Source: Nakazawaea peltata (Eukaryota > Ascomycota > Pichiomycetes > Alaninales > Pachysolenaceae). From it: 64,000 nucleotides of DNA. This document shows, piece after piece, positions 37,381 through 46,566 of this stretch. The stretch spans positions 875,249 through 939,248 of the forward strand of contig BCGQ01000004.1 in assembly GCA_001599355.1 (NCBI GenBank), read 5' to 3'. A program made the translations under genes and the position numbers. Below the pieces are notes generated by a model. That model worked only from the letters and a program-made list of their open reading frames with translations, was not told where the DNA came from and searched no databases. Position 1 is the stretch's first letter, and each line of letters begins with the position of its first letter.

Positions 37381-38269
37381 TGTCTATTTATGTATCGTAT
37401 GAATATTTTATTGTTGCTATAAAGTGTGTAGTGTGTAGATGGGTAGATCAGGTGGGGTACACAAGAGGGGTACACCAAGAGGGGAACGTAGATGGTGTTA
37501 CGATGTTGAAAGGTGTTGGTGTTATGATGTTAATAGGTTACTTTCTTAAGCTGTTATGCAGAGATAAATAGAATTAAGAACTACTCTGAGACCAGTGAAA
37601 ATGGTCTATAAAAATCTTTCCTCTTCCTTGGTGATCATGGGAATTATCCTTTTTGAGAAGTAGTTCAATAAACTATATATAAATTATATATGCCTTAAAG
37701 ATGATTTGATATATTAGGGATAATTTTTCTTATATATAGTTAATTAATTTAGAGGATTTTGATCTAGTGGAAGTAAATTAGGCCAGCTAAGTTAGAGTGG
37801 TTGCATTGGATGACACTATACTACTGCTGAGTAATAAGGTACCTTAAAATCCATGTTCATCCGTTCCACATATCCCCTGTATAATTTGTTCGATTGAGGG
37901 CAGTTAAAATTAGTGCGCAGATTTTCAATTAGAAAAGGGGTGAAGGAGAAAAAAATAGGGAAAAGGGGGTCGGAAAGGCTCTTCGGGAGAAGGGGCTAAG
38001 CGCAGGGGCAAAGATAAGAGTGAGGTAAGATGAAGAGGATATGACCGGAAAATAGATGTGATGGAAGGAAAGTGTGATAAAGTCTGCTTTGGGTACTAAC
38101 CAGGTTATGAGATGAATCCCAGCAGTAGCTAAGCGTTACTCTCTTAGCTCCCCCCCCCCCTCCGTATACGATTAAAGCTCAATTACATCTACGAATAAAC
38201 ACAATTTATTTGCTTTAAAAATACATCAATCACAGTGTATTAAACTAAATAAACATCCCGCGCAGCTAA
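37381..38269. other. 889-bp gap between convergent PFK2 and HIR3
   Basis: Long for a convergent gap in this compact window. It contains GGGGTACAC/AAGAGG repeats (about 37452-37485), a six-pair hairpin AGACCA/TGGTCT (37589-37607), AT-rich TATATATAAATTATATATG (about 37672-37691), and a C11 tract at 38150-38160. No coding frame with conserved features and no tRNA or recognisable snoRNA boxes were seen. An unannotated non-coding RNA is possible but not supported. Confidence 0.4.
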
Positions 38270-41200
38270 TCAATCTATTTCTATCACATCATCATCGAAT
38301 GATTTGCGCGGCGTGTGGAACTGTTCGTCATCTGAGACTTCGACTACTTGATCGTCTTGTTTTTGCTTCTTCTCACCACCTTCATCTAACGAATCGGTTC
38401 TTCTCTTTTTACGGGGTGTTTGAGGGATAGTTGACAGGTCAAGAGAGTTAATGGTGAGATCCGAATGAGATTGAGAAGAGTTTTGATCAGGGTTGACAGC
38501 TTCTTCGACTGGGATCTTGGTTTCAGTGGGTTCATCATCGGGAATCAGATGAGTATTGGTTTGAGGTTCAGCCACAATTTCAACTTCATCGTTTTCGGTA
38601 TTATCGATTTCTGTGACTTCTTTAACCTCCTCCAAATTGTCAATGTCCTCAACTTGCTCAGTTTTGTCATCCTTCTCGAGCATCTCAACATTCTCAGTCT
38701 TGACAACCTCCGCGTCCTCCTCAACCCCACCACACTTTTCAGCCTGATCATTCTCAGCTTTATCAACTTTATCAACTTCATTCTTCACTTCACCCCCCTC
38801 TTTACCTACGCTAACCTCACTCATATCATATACCAACAGCTTCTCAGGCATCTTAGTGAACTTCAACCCCTTGATCATTTCCAGAATATCCCTCTTCGCA
38901 AGCTTCGACTTGACTGAAGCATCTGTCTGCACAACCTCTTCTTTATTCGTATCGAGCAATTCGGTATAGATAGATAACATCTTCAAGTAGAGACAGTAGC
39001 TAGTATCGTCCACAAGAGCAGTTTGGGAGAATCCATTGGACATTCTTTTAATCTCAAAGAAATCCACAAATAAATAGAACAAGTTCTGATGCTTCTCATC
39101 ATCAAAATGACTACCTCTCAGATTGAGATACTCATTCATTTCCTTGGCCTTTTGCATGAATTGAGAATACGGGATAGTCAAGATAGCCTTCTCACTGTAA
39201 TTGTCTTCTACTCCAGCGTATTGCCTTACAAGACTACATACCTTAGTGGTGGCATGACCCCAAGCTTTCAAGAGATGAACAATACTGGCACCATACCGAC
39301 GTAATTTCTTACTAAGCAGCATCAATGAAGTCAAGTCTCGAGCACTATAAAGAACATCAATGGAGAAGCTGACATATTGATAATTATAACTGAAATGCTT
39401 TCCTGGACGTTCATATTCGGGTTTCCAAATGGTGACCAAGTTTTTGACGTTAGTTTTCAAGTTGATCATGTTTAACATCTCCGATTTGGCAGCCTCTACA
39501 TCTCCTAAGACATCGTAGTATATACGAGCAATTCTATAGTGAGGTTTATGATGCCAGTTCTTTTTATCTGTAGCAAGGACCAGTTTCAAACAAGATATGA
39601 GCACAACAGCGAGCTCTTTAAGGTCTGTAGGGTTACATTCATCTTCACGAAGTTTGAACATTTCATCTGCCAATAAATATTCACGGGCCTTAGGGATAGT
39701 CAATTTATCCAGACGAACAAGTTTGAGAATCATAGAGCTGAGCAAATAATGTGGCTCTAAAGTTGGATCAGAGTGATTACCAGAGAATTTGGCCATTTTA
39801 CATGCCTCTAAAACAGTTTCCATAATAATCTCCGGATCTCCATTCATCTTATGTTCGATCTTAGCGAGGTAGTAATAATTAATCCAATCCTTCTCATCCA
39901 GTTTCACGGCCAGACGGAAACTTGTTCTCAACAATTTCAAGAGGACTTTGTCTGGGACATTATTACTGATCACACCTTCTACGATTTTAGTTCTTTGTTT
40001 TACGAATTTCGGTTTACCATTGACTCCGAAACATAACTTGGACATGGGTTCCATGCTCAGGTTGTAGAGTTCTTTACCGAAAGAAGACCATATTTGAGAA
40101 GCAAACAGATCGAATCGGGACTTATCTTCGGTTCTAGCATAAGTATTGATCGTCATTAAGTAACAAAGTAAAGATTTCTTCTGCAATAAAGCTGTAGTCT
40201 CTTTCTTATCTTCATTAGTAAGCTTATCAGAAGTCCAGATCAAATCATCTTCTACAAGATATCCATAAGCTTGACCTAATAAGAACCAACTTTCGAGTCT
40301 GCCACTACCACAGGCCAAATCTTGTTTGAACATCTTAATTACAAAATCTAGTTCGGAGATTCTACTTTGCATGGATCTCTTTCTCATTTTGAAGAGATTC
40401 AATGCGTTTAATCCTTGCAAGAAATAGAGTCCATTGTCTACAGCCACCTGGACATCCACCTTATTAGGTCTGAGTTGCAAGTCGTACAACCCATAGAAGG
40501 TCTCTCTCATTAATTTGGTTGTCAAAAGAGTATTATCGAGGTAGTCGTCTAACAAAGCTGAACATCTGATCACACTTTCATCATGCTCATCGGGATCTCC
40601 TATAGCCTCATAAATAGAATCCAATAACAGCTTTATATCCGACCGGATATTGTTCACCATAGGATTTCTCTTCTTGAAGCAAATGGGAATCACATACTTG
40701 GATATATCAAGGGCGTTCAGTTTAGTGAAAGTAATACCTTGAGTACCATGATCCTGAGGAGTGAACCCGTCTACAGTTAATTGAAGTTTATATCTACAGT
40801 TAATTAATTGGAGGATATCCTCTTCCGACTCAATCCAGCCAAGGTTGATCAAAGTGTCTTGAGATAATTTCAAGAAAGCTCCATCTCCAGCTTCACAGAA
40901 TCCTCTTTTACCCAATTGCTCATGGAAATAATAGAGAAGTTCGTTAATATAGGCAGGTTTCTTCTCTGACAATCCATGTTCTAGGTAGATGAAGAATAGA
41001 ACAAAGGTATTAGCTGTGATATCTTTAAGTTTAGAGAAAGACTTTTGAGACCGTTTCAGAATTGAAATTTTAGTGCCTGATTCGGCTGCAATGGCTTCAT
41101 GAAGACAGAAGATATAAGAAAGACTCAAGAAATGAGCTAATTTGGGTAAAATTGAGGTCAAATCGGTATTTGGATCCAACTTCCACCCATTTTTAGATAA

Positions 41201-43750
41201 TACACCCACATAATTTCCTACAAACTCCCCCATAAATGCATATATACGAACTAATTCTTGGACTCTGGTCACCTCCTCTGGTCCATTCAGTCTCATAGAA
41301 TCGTATAAAAGCTCAAGAACATATTGAGCCGCAGAAATATACTTAGTATACATATTATTATCGGAGTAAAATTCGAGTAATACTTGGAATAATCTCAACT
41401 TCAATTCCAAGGTGGAAGATGCCACGAATTCTTTCATATCTTGCTCTTCCTGCGTGTTAAATCCACCATTTGGTAATAAAATGCTCTCCAAGAGATCCAT
41501 ATTACCCCTCTGATCTGTTTCTTGGTCGTCTTTGAAGATATCTGAGAATGTGGTGAGGATTTTCAACTTGGAGAGTTGGATCGAGACACTCTCAAAAGTC
41601 AATTTCTTGAGATAATGGTAATTAGGGAAGGAGATCTCGAGTTTCTCCATCTGGTCATTATTTAATAACGTTGTCAAACGCAGTTTAATATGGGATTTCT
41701 CAAGATCAGAAATATCTTGTAAATGTTGTAAATAAATTAAGTCAGCCCACTCGAATCTCAGTCTCAATGCGAACTCTGCATTTGGAGACGAGTAGAATAA
41801 GTCGTCTAATAACGATCTCCATCTCTCTATTTTTTGAGTTAAGATACGTTTCTGGACCAAGGACTCAGAGGAGGAATTTTTACTACTGTCTTGAGATTTA
41901 CTCAGCTCCAAGTCCAGATAAATTCCAATAAAAGAATCGACAAGAATCTCAAATATGGATAAAACAACTCCGAGCTGATTAGGGTCCATGGAATCACGAA
42001 TAATACTATACAAAGAAATGTCTGAGCAGTTTAAGAAATGCTTGATCTCGGTAAAGGTGTCACTTCCAAGCTTATAATCTATCATTAGACATTTGGAGTT
42101 ATTATATTGGAAGAGATGTTGTAAAATCTTGATTCTCACCTGGAAGAAATGGAGGGGAGTCGAACTTAACTCGGTGAGTAAGTTTGAGAAATCCAATTGG
42201 TCCATTTCTGGAGTTTCTTCGGGGCTTATCTCTGATAAAATATCGGCATTTAAGATTTCCATGATCCCCAAAGTTTTCTTGGAATTATTTACATTGACTA
42301 CGAGTAATTCTGATTTCTGAGGGGTCCACGACTGGAGCAGGTCTACGAAATCAGATAATTGGGTATCTATAGAGGAGTCCCTGTTCGTTTTATCGGCTTT
42401 GATGAGGGAGGTAAGGTCGGGAATTTGGAATTTTCCCGGGAAAACTTCGAGATATCGATTTAACACGGTGATAAATGTCGATTCTGCTGTGAAATCGAGG
42501 TCTTTTATAGTTGTAGTTTCTTCAGTAGTTGAAGTCAGGTGTAAACGTCTACTTGTTCTTTTACGTTCGAATTCTTTTTGTTTAAGGTCATCAGGTTGGG
42601 TCAGGGAAGGCAGGTCAGTCAGATCAGTCAGATCAGTCAGAGGAGGCAACTCTTCCGACTCAGCCAGTTCAACTGGCTCAGCAGAGTCCTCCTGCTCTTC
42701 ATGCTCTATCAGCCCTACTCCCAGTTCATTTTCTCCAGATTCTAAATCATCCTCCCCCAGATCAACCTCCATCAGTGGTTCACTTACTTCTGTTTTACCC
42801 TCAGATTGAGGAAGAACTACCTCTACGATCTCAAGTGGCTCCTCAGTAGAATAATAATGATCATAGAACCTCTTAAGTTTCCATTTAGGTCTAGGAAGCG
42901 AGCCCAGAACTTCACTCACTACATTTGAGATCCCAATTGCACCCGGTGTATATTTACTGAAATCAATCTGGATCGACTTGGGTACTCGGAGGTTATTTTC
43001 TTGGTTTTGAATGATCTCATCTTTAAGAGGTTGAAGAAAACTGAGATCTGTTTGAGGCACAACGTTAGAGTTCCCTTTATCTGAGAATTTCATCGTATCT
43101 ATGTGGTTTCTATTCATAAAAGTGTCTGGGTTCAGCGAGACCGATTGGAAATCTCCTAATTCATTGAGGAGATCTTGATACCGATTAAGAAAGACATTGA
43201 AGGCAGCTGATATCCGGTTACGCCTTATCACCAACAAGCTGGACTCAGATCCCATGGAGACATCACATTTCATCAACTCATATTCAAGTATAAATCTTTT
43301 GAGTCTTTGGTTGCCGAAGAAATGAAAGAAATCATAGACAAGAGCGACCAATTTGTTGTCTGGTTCACCAAAGAGGAAAGCAGTGATCAAATCCTCGAGA
43401 CAGGAGGTCAGATCGTCATAGAGATCATCGAGGTCAGTCTCGTCAGCGTTCTTCTCATCTTGTCTACGTACCTCATCACTTAACATCTTCTCATATTTGA
43501 GAAAGCCCCGGTTCCGGTAGCACAAGTATCTTAAATGACTAACAGTGGCAGTCGACGGGGAAAAGTCACTAATGACATCAATTTTGAAGAGTTTGGTGTA
43601 GGTATCGAAGGCATTGTCGTAGTCCTTGTCCTTCTGCTGATTTAACAGGATTTTGAACAATTTGAGACTCTCCTCGACTTGTAATTCCCTTGTATGTTCT
43701 TCCAAGTCAGATTCATCATCACTGACATTGATTGCCGAGAATTTGGGCAT
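38270..43750 (-). CDS. HIR3: HIR histone-chaperone complex subunit Hir3 (CABIN1-like)
   Basis: 1826 residues from the ATG giving MPKFSAINVSDDESD. The N-terminus matches yeast Hir3: EEHTRELQVEESLKLFK and LRYLCYRNRGFLKYE against EEHSRELQIEQSF and LRYLCYRNRGMYY. The bulk is alpha-helical, TPR-like. It has two acidic segments: residues about 310-385, with repeats of LTDLTDLTDLPSLT, and a very acidic C-terminal tail (about 1640-1826) with a basic NLS (PRKKRRT). With Hir1, Hir2 and Hpc2 it deposits H3/H4 and represses histone genes outside S phase. HIR3 and IPA1 are divergent here and neighbours in S. cerevisiae as well. Confidence 0.93.
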   Translation of the reverse strand: MPKFSAINVSDDESDLEEHTRELQVEESLKLFKILLNQQKDKDYDNAFDTYTKLFKIDVISDFSPSTATVSHLRYLCYRNRGFLKYEKMLSDEVRRQDEKNADETDLDDLYDDLTSCLEDLITAFLFGEPDNKLVALVYDFFHFFGNQRLKRFILEYELMKCDVSMGSESSLLVIRRNRISAAFNVFLNRYQDLLNELGDFQSVSLNPDTFMNRNHIDTMKFSDKGNSNVVPQTDLSFLQPLKDEIIQNQENNLRVPKSIQIDFSKYTPGAIGISNVVSEVLGSLPRPKWKLKRFYDHYYSTEEPLEIVEVVLPQSEGKTEVSEPLMEVDLGEDDLESGENELGVGLIEHEEQEDSAEPVELAESEELPPLTDLTDLTDLPSLTQPDDLKQKEFERKRTSRRLHLTSTTEETTTIKDLDFTAESTFITVLNRYLEVFPGKFQIPDLTSLIKADKTNRDSSIDTQLSDFVDLLQSWTPQKSELLVVNVNNSKKTLGIMEILNADILSEISPEETPEMDQLDFSNLLTELSSTPLHFFQVRIKILQHLFQYNNSKCLMIDYKLGSDTFTEIKHFLNCSDISLYSIIRDSMDPNQLGVVLSIFEILVDSFIGIYLDLELSKSQDSSKNSSSESLVQKRILTQKIERWRSLLDDLFYSSPNAEFALRLRFEWADLIYLQHLQDISDLEKSHIKLRLTTLLNNDQMEKLEISFPNYHYLKKLTFESVSIQLSKLKILTTFSDIFKDDQETDQRGNMDLLESILLPNGGFNTQEEQDMKEFVASSTLELKLRLFQVLLEFYSDNNMYTKYISAAQYVLELLYDSMRLNGPEEVTRVQELVRIYAFMGEFVGNYVGVLSKNGWKLDPNTDLTSILPKLAHFLSLSYIFCLHEAIAAESGTKISILKRSQKSFSKLKDITANTFVLFFIYLEHGLSEKKPAYINELLYYFHEQLGKRGFCEAGDGAFLKLSQDTLINLGWIESEEDILQLINCRYKLQLTVDGFTPQDHGTQGITFTKLNALDISKYVIPICFKKRNPMVNNIRSDIKLLLDSIYEAIGDPDEHDESVIRCSALLDDYLDNTLLTTKLMRETFYGLYDLQLRPNKVDVQVAVDNGLYFLQGLNALNLFKMRKRSMQSRISELDFVIKMFKQDLACGSGRLESWFLLGQAYGYLVEDDLIWTSDKLTNEDKKETTALLQKKSLLCYLMTINTYARTEDKSRFDLFASQIWSSFGKELYNLSMEPMSKLCFGVNGKPKFVKQRTKIVEGVISNNVPDKVLLKLLRTSFRLAVKLDEKDWINYYYLAKIEHKMNGDPEIIMETVLEACKMAKFSGNHSDPTLEPHYLLSSMILKLVRLDKLTIPKAREYLLADEMFKLREDECNPTDLKELAVVLISCLKLVLATDKKNWHHKPHYRIARIYYDVLGDVEAAKSEMLNMINLKTNVKNLVTIWKPEYERPGKHFSYNYQYVSFSIDVLYSARDLTSLMLLSKKLRRYGASIVHLLKAWGHATTKVCSLVRQYAGVEDNYSEKAILTIPYSQFMQKAKEMNEYLNLRGSHFDDEKHQNLFYLFVDFFEIKRMSNGFSQTALVDDTSYCLYLKMLSIYTELLDTNKEEVVQTDASVKSKLAKRDILEMIKGLKFTKMPEKLLVYDMSEVSVGKEGGEVKNEVDKVDKAENDQAEKCGGVEEDAEVVKTENVEMLEKDDKTEQVEDIDNLEEVKEVTEIDNTENDEVEIVAEPQTNTHLIPDDEPTETKIPVEEAVNPDQNSSQSHSDLTINSLDLSTIPQTPRKKRRTDSLDEGGEKKQKQDDQVVEVSDDEQFHTPRKSFDDDVIEID

Positions 43751-43910
43751 GATGGGCAATCAATGGGCAAATAAGGTCAGGGATCCTTTAGTTGTGGTGT
43801 CTTGTTGTAGTGAAGTCGAGACAGTTTTCAAGATCGCGTCACTAATTCGTAATTCGCTTCGAGGTCGGGTCTTGGGGTAGATGATTTTTTCAGAATTCTG
43901 AAGCCAGGAG

Positions 43911-44981
43911 ATGATCAACGGATCTGTATTGGAAGCAGTAAGAATGGTTGACTATGTATGTGAATACTTGCCCCGGATCGGAGCGATGAATTTGGTTCTT
44001 GAGGCAGGTCCAGGGCAACTGTCAGTCAAAAGGATCTTGCCCTCACTGACGTCACTGCGCACTGTCACGGTTGAGTTAAGCGATGGGGTCATAAAGGAGG
44101 TTGTGCTACCGAGAGAGATAGGGGCAGGGGGCAAACTTGGGGGTACACCACAGATCGAGCGGGGAACGAATGGGGCAAGCATATGCAGTTTGCGGTTAAT
44201 GACAACTGGGCAGACCGAAGAGGAGAAGGAACTGTCATCGCCTATGAATTACCGAAGCGTTTGGGACAAAAAGGAGCTAGGGGCAGATCTTACACGGATG
44301 ACTTTGAGTTGTAAAGCATGTGGGCAAACGTTAATTAGAGGTCTGGATGTTACTGGTGGAGTATTTGACCTGCCTTCTGAAACATGGGCAGAAATGATGG
44401 ATTTTTGGCATTGTCATAAACCTCCAAGTGGTGTCACCGATCAAATCAAAATGCGTTATAACGAATTGAAACCCGGGAAAGGGGCACTTGTCCTTGGGCA
44501 TAATTATGTGATGGTGAATTCAGGAGATTTCGGGGCAATTGAGGGCAACGAATGTGGGTCCTGTGGAGTTTCTCTCGGCACAGAGTCTGCTAACCGAACT
44601 ATTCGCATCAATAAATGGTGCCTTAAAAGGGAAGACGAGTCATTATTCCTTCCTTATTATTATGCTATGTACATTATATTGGAGAACATCAACTTCAATG
44701 CTTCTAGATTCTATAACTTTGTCGATGAGGAGGATGAGTCGAGATCGGTGGTCATTTGGGTCTTCAATTTCGGGTTCAGCATCACCACTGCCAATACTCC
44801 TCCTAAGGACAATTGCTTGAAAATTATGTATTATGAAGGACATGAAGACAAGTTTGAGGACTTGACTATCCCAAGTCCTGTATTTGATGACTTACTTAGA
44901 CAACTACATTACTCTAATAGTGAGATTTGTTCGTCGATGCTGAAAATGCAACAATGGAATACTGCTTATTTATATATTTAA
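43911..44981 (+). CDS. IPA1: Ipa1/UBE3D-type HECT_2 protein
   Basis: 356 residues from the ATG at 43911. A second ATG at 43944 (MVDYVCEYLPRIG) is an equally plausible start. Family marks are the N-terminal strand region, a first Cys pair (CKACGQTL), the diagnostic PSETWAEMMDFWHCHKP (compare PSENW...WCCHP in human UBE3D) and a second Cys pair (CGSCG) that together bind zinc. A C-terminal domain with VVIWVFNFGFSIT follows. In yeast Ipa1 is essential and needed for mRNA 3'-end processing; UBE3D stabilises CPSF73. Its last 12 bp overlap the end of PPX1 on the other strand. Confidence 0.85.
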   Translation: MINGSVLEAVRMVDYVCEYLPRIGAMNLVLEAGPGQLSVKRILPSLTSLRTVTVELSDGVIKEVVLPREIGAGGKLGGTPQIERGTNGASICSLRLMTTGQTEEEKELSSPMNYRSVWDKKELGADLTRMTLSCKACGQTLIRGLDVTGGVFDLPSETWAEMMDFWHCHKPPSGVTDQIKMRYNELKPGKGALVLGHNYVMVNSGDFGAIEGNECGSCGVSLGTESANRTIRINKWCLKREDESLFLPYYYAMYIILENINFNASRFYNFVDEEDESRSVVIWVFNFGFSITTANTPPKDNCLKIMYYEGHEDKFEDLTIPSPVFDDLLRQLHYSNSEICSSMLKMQQWNTAYLYI

Positions 44982-46037
44982 AAGTGACTTGACTAATGGG
45001 AAGACTTGTTTACGACTGGACTTGAGATCCAATTGATTGTAGATTGTTAAATCATTGATGGAGAAGTCTGTTTTGAGATTCAATTTCTCGATAAGTTGAG
45101 GGAGGATTGAGGAGACGGAGGGATCAGTGGAATACAAACTCAATTGTCTTGTGAATTGGGAATTTTCATTCTCAAAAGATGACATTAGGACCAAACCGTT
45201 CAAAGAATGGTTGGTGACATATTTTTCAACCTCTTCAATGAACAGTGACTCACTGGAACTGTTATTTTTCAATATAAAATCAATCGACTTAGCCAATGAA
45301 CTGAATCCAACCTTCTTTCCCTCTAATTCCAACACTTTATAGTCCTTCAGAAGTAAATCGTAAACAGATAATCCATCTATATTCAATTTCCACTCTCTAA
45401 TTTCAGTATAATAAGACTGGAAATTGATGAGATTAGGTCCCATGATCTCATTGATCAATGCTACTGCTTCAAGATCTGGAGATTCGACCTTCTGAGTCAT
45501 GTTGGTGGTGTCAGCGAGAATCGAAGATAAGATCAATTCACAAATAGGTGGCATAATCTCTTGTACTTTGTCCAACGACTTAACCTTTTCGTACCAATAA
45601 TTGAAAACTAATGAAGAGCAACTTCCACAGCTTCTGATGATCCGCGGATCAGCATTGAGACTCTTCTTCTCGTCAACATGATGATCAATAATCTGTTCTA
45701 CAGTGAATGAAGCAAGGGATTGGTTCTGGATTGAGTTATGATCAACCAATACCAAGCCCAAATGTTGGCTCAACTTTGGAATATCCTCTTTGAAACATAA
45801 GTCTGAGCCTGTGATCCCAAATCGACTCAATACATACACCACGTCCTTTCTCAAACTCAACTCATCGCTGGCAATATCGAGGTACGGATGGCTTACGGGA
45901 GCGCCATGGACAGCATTCAAAAAGTATGAGTAACAAATGGAGCTTACGACAGAATCTAAGTCGCAAGACGAATTTCCAGCCACTAACAACCTCAGGGTCT
46001 CTCGGTTTAACTTACTAAGAAACGTTGTTCTTAACAT
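44970..46037 (-). CDS. PPX1: Exopolyphosphatase Ppx1 (DHH family)
   Basis: 355 residues from the ATG giving MLRTTFLSKLNRET. An upstream extension of the frame is Ser/Pro-rich and looks non-coding. DHH-DHHA2 motifs: I, GNSSCDLDSVVSS; II, VLVDHN; III, IIDHHVDEKK; IV, SILADTTNMT, giving the Mn-binding Asp/His set. It removes terminal phosphate from inorganic polyphosphate in cytosol and mitochondrial matrix. The C-terminal DHHA2 domain is intact. Slightly shorter than S. cerevisiae Ppx1 (397). Its coding 3' end overlaps that of IPA1 (44970-44981). Confidence 0.92.
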   Translation of the reverse strand: MLRTTFLSKLNRETLRLLVAGNSSCDLDSVVSSICYSYFLNAVHGAPVSHPYLDIASDELSLRKDVVYVLSRFGITGSDLCFKEDIPKLSQHLGLVLVDHNSIQNQSLASFTVEQIIDHHVDEKKSLNADPRIIRSCGSCSSLVFNYWYEKVKSLDKVQEIMPPICELILSSILADTTNMTQKVESPDLEAVALINEIMGPNLINFQSYYTEIREWKLNIDGLSVYDLLLKDYKVLELEGKKVGFSSLAKSIDFILKNNSSSESLFIEEVEKYVTNHSLNGLVLMSSFENENSQFTRQLSLYSTDPSVSSILPQLIEKLNLKTDFSINDLTIYNQLDLKSSRKQVFPLVKSLLNI

Positions 46038-46566
46038 GATGGAGCCTTTTTGGGTGAGAGAATAAAGAGACTTGGAGTGTGCCCGAAATTTATCCTGATT
46101 TGGAAATGAGACAGGGAAAAATTTAGGGGCAGATGAAGATGAAGAGAGGGGGGGAGGGTAGGGGAGGAATAGGAGAGGGAAACAAGTGGAGGAAGAGCCA
46201 GAGGTCAGAGAACTGGACGGACATATGAGCAGGAGCACTCAAGTACCATCTACGAAGCCACTACGATTTCCTCCGATTTCTTTTTAAGCCACCCAACCAT
46301 TCCCTCCAAACCACCCCCATATTTCTGCCCTCTTCTGCTCACTTAGCCCTTTTTCACACCTCATTTTTTGCCCCGATCGGGATCCCTTTTTTAGACCCTT
46401 ACCAAAATTGGGGGTGATTTTTGACTGATCTGGGAACAATGTCTGAACACGTTATGGTGCATACCTGGCAGAAGCGAATGTGTTGGCCATTGTATTGAAA
46501 TATATATTATAGTGAAATCCTAGGTGTTTCGAGAAAACTCAACCTTATCAAAGCTCCTTGGGTACC
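46038..46566. promoter_or_regulatory. PPX1 / GT15 gene divergent promoter
   Basis: 529 bp. A C/T-rich stretch at about 46260-46345, the palindrome CCCGATCGGG at 46372-46381 and an A/T-rich ATATATATTATAG at about 46499 (65 bp before the GT15 start). No coding sequence is supported. Confidence 0.4.

Noticed and set aside
46038-46238. 67-residue N-terminal extension of Ppx1
   Set aside because: Ser/Pro/Leu low-complexity sequence from promoter DNA; the DHH family starts near MLRTTFLSKLN.
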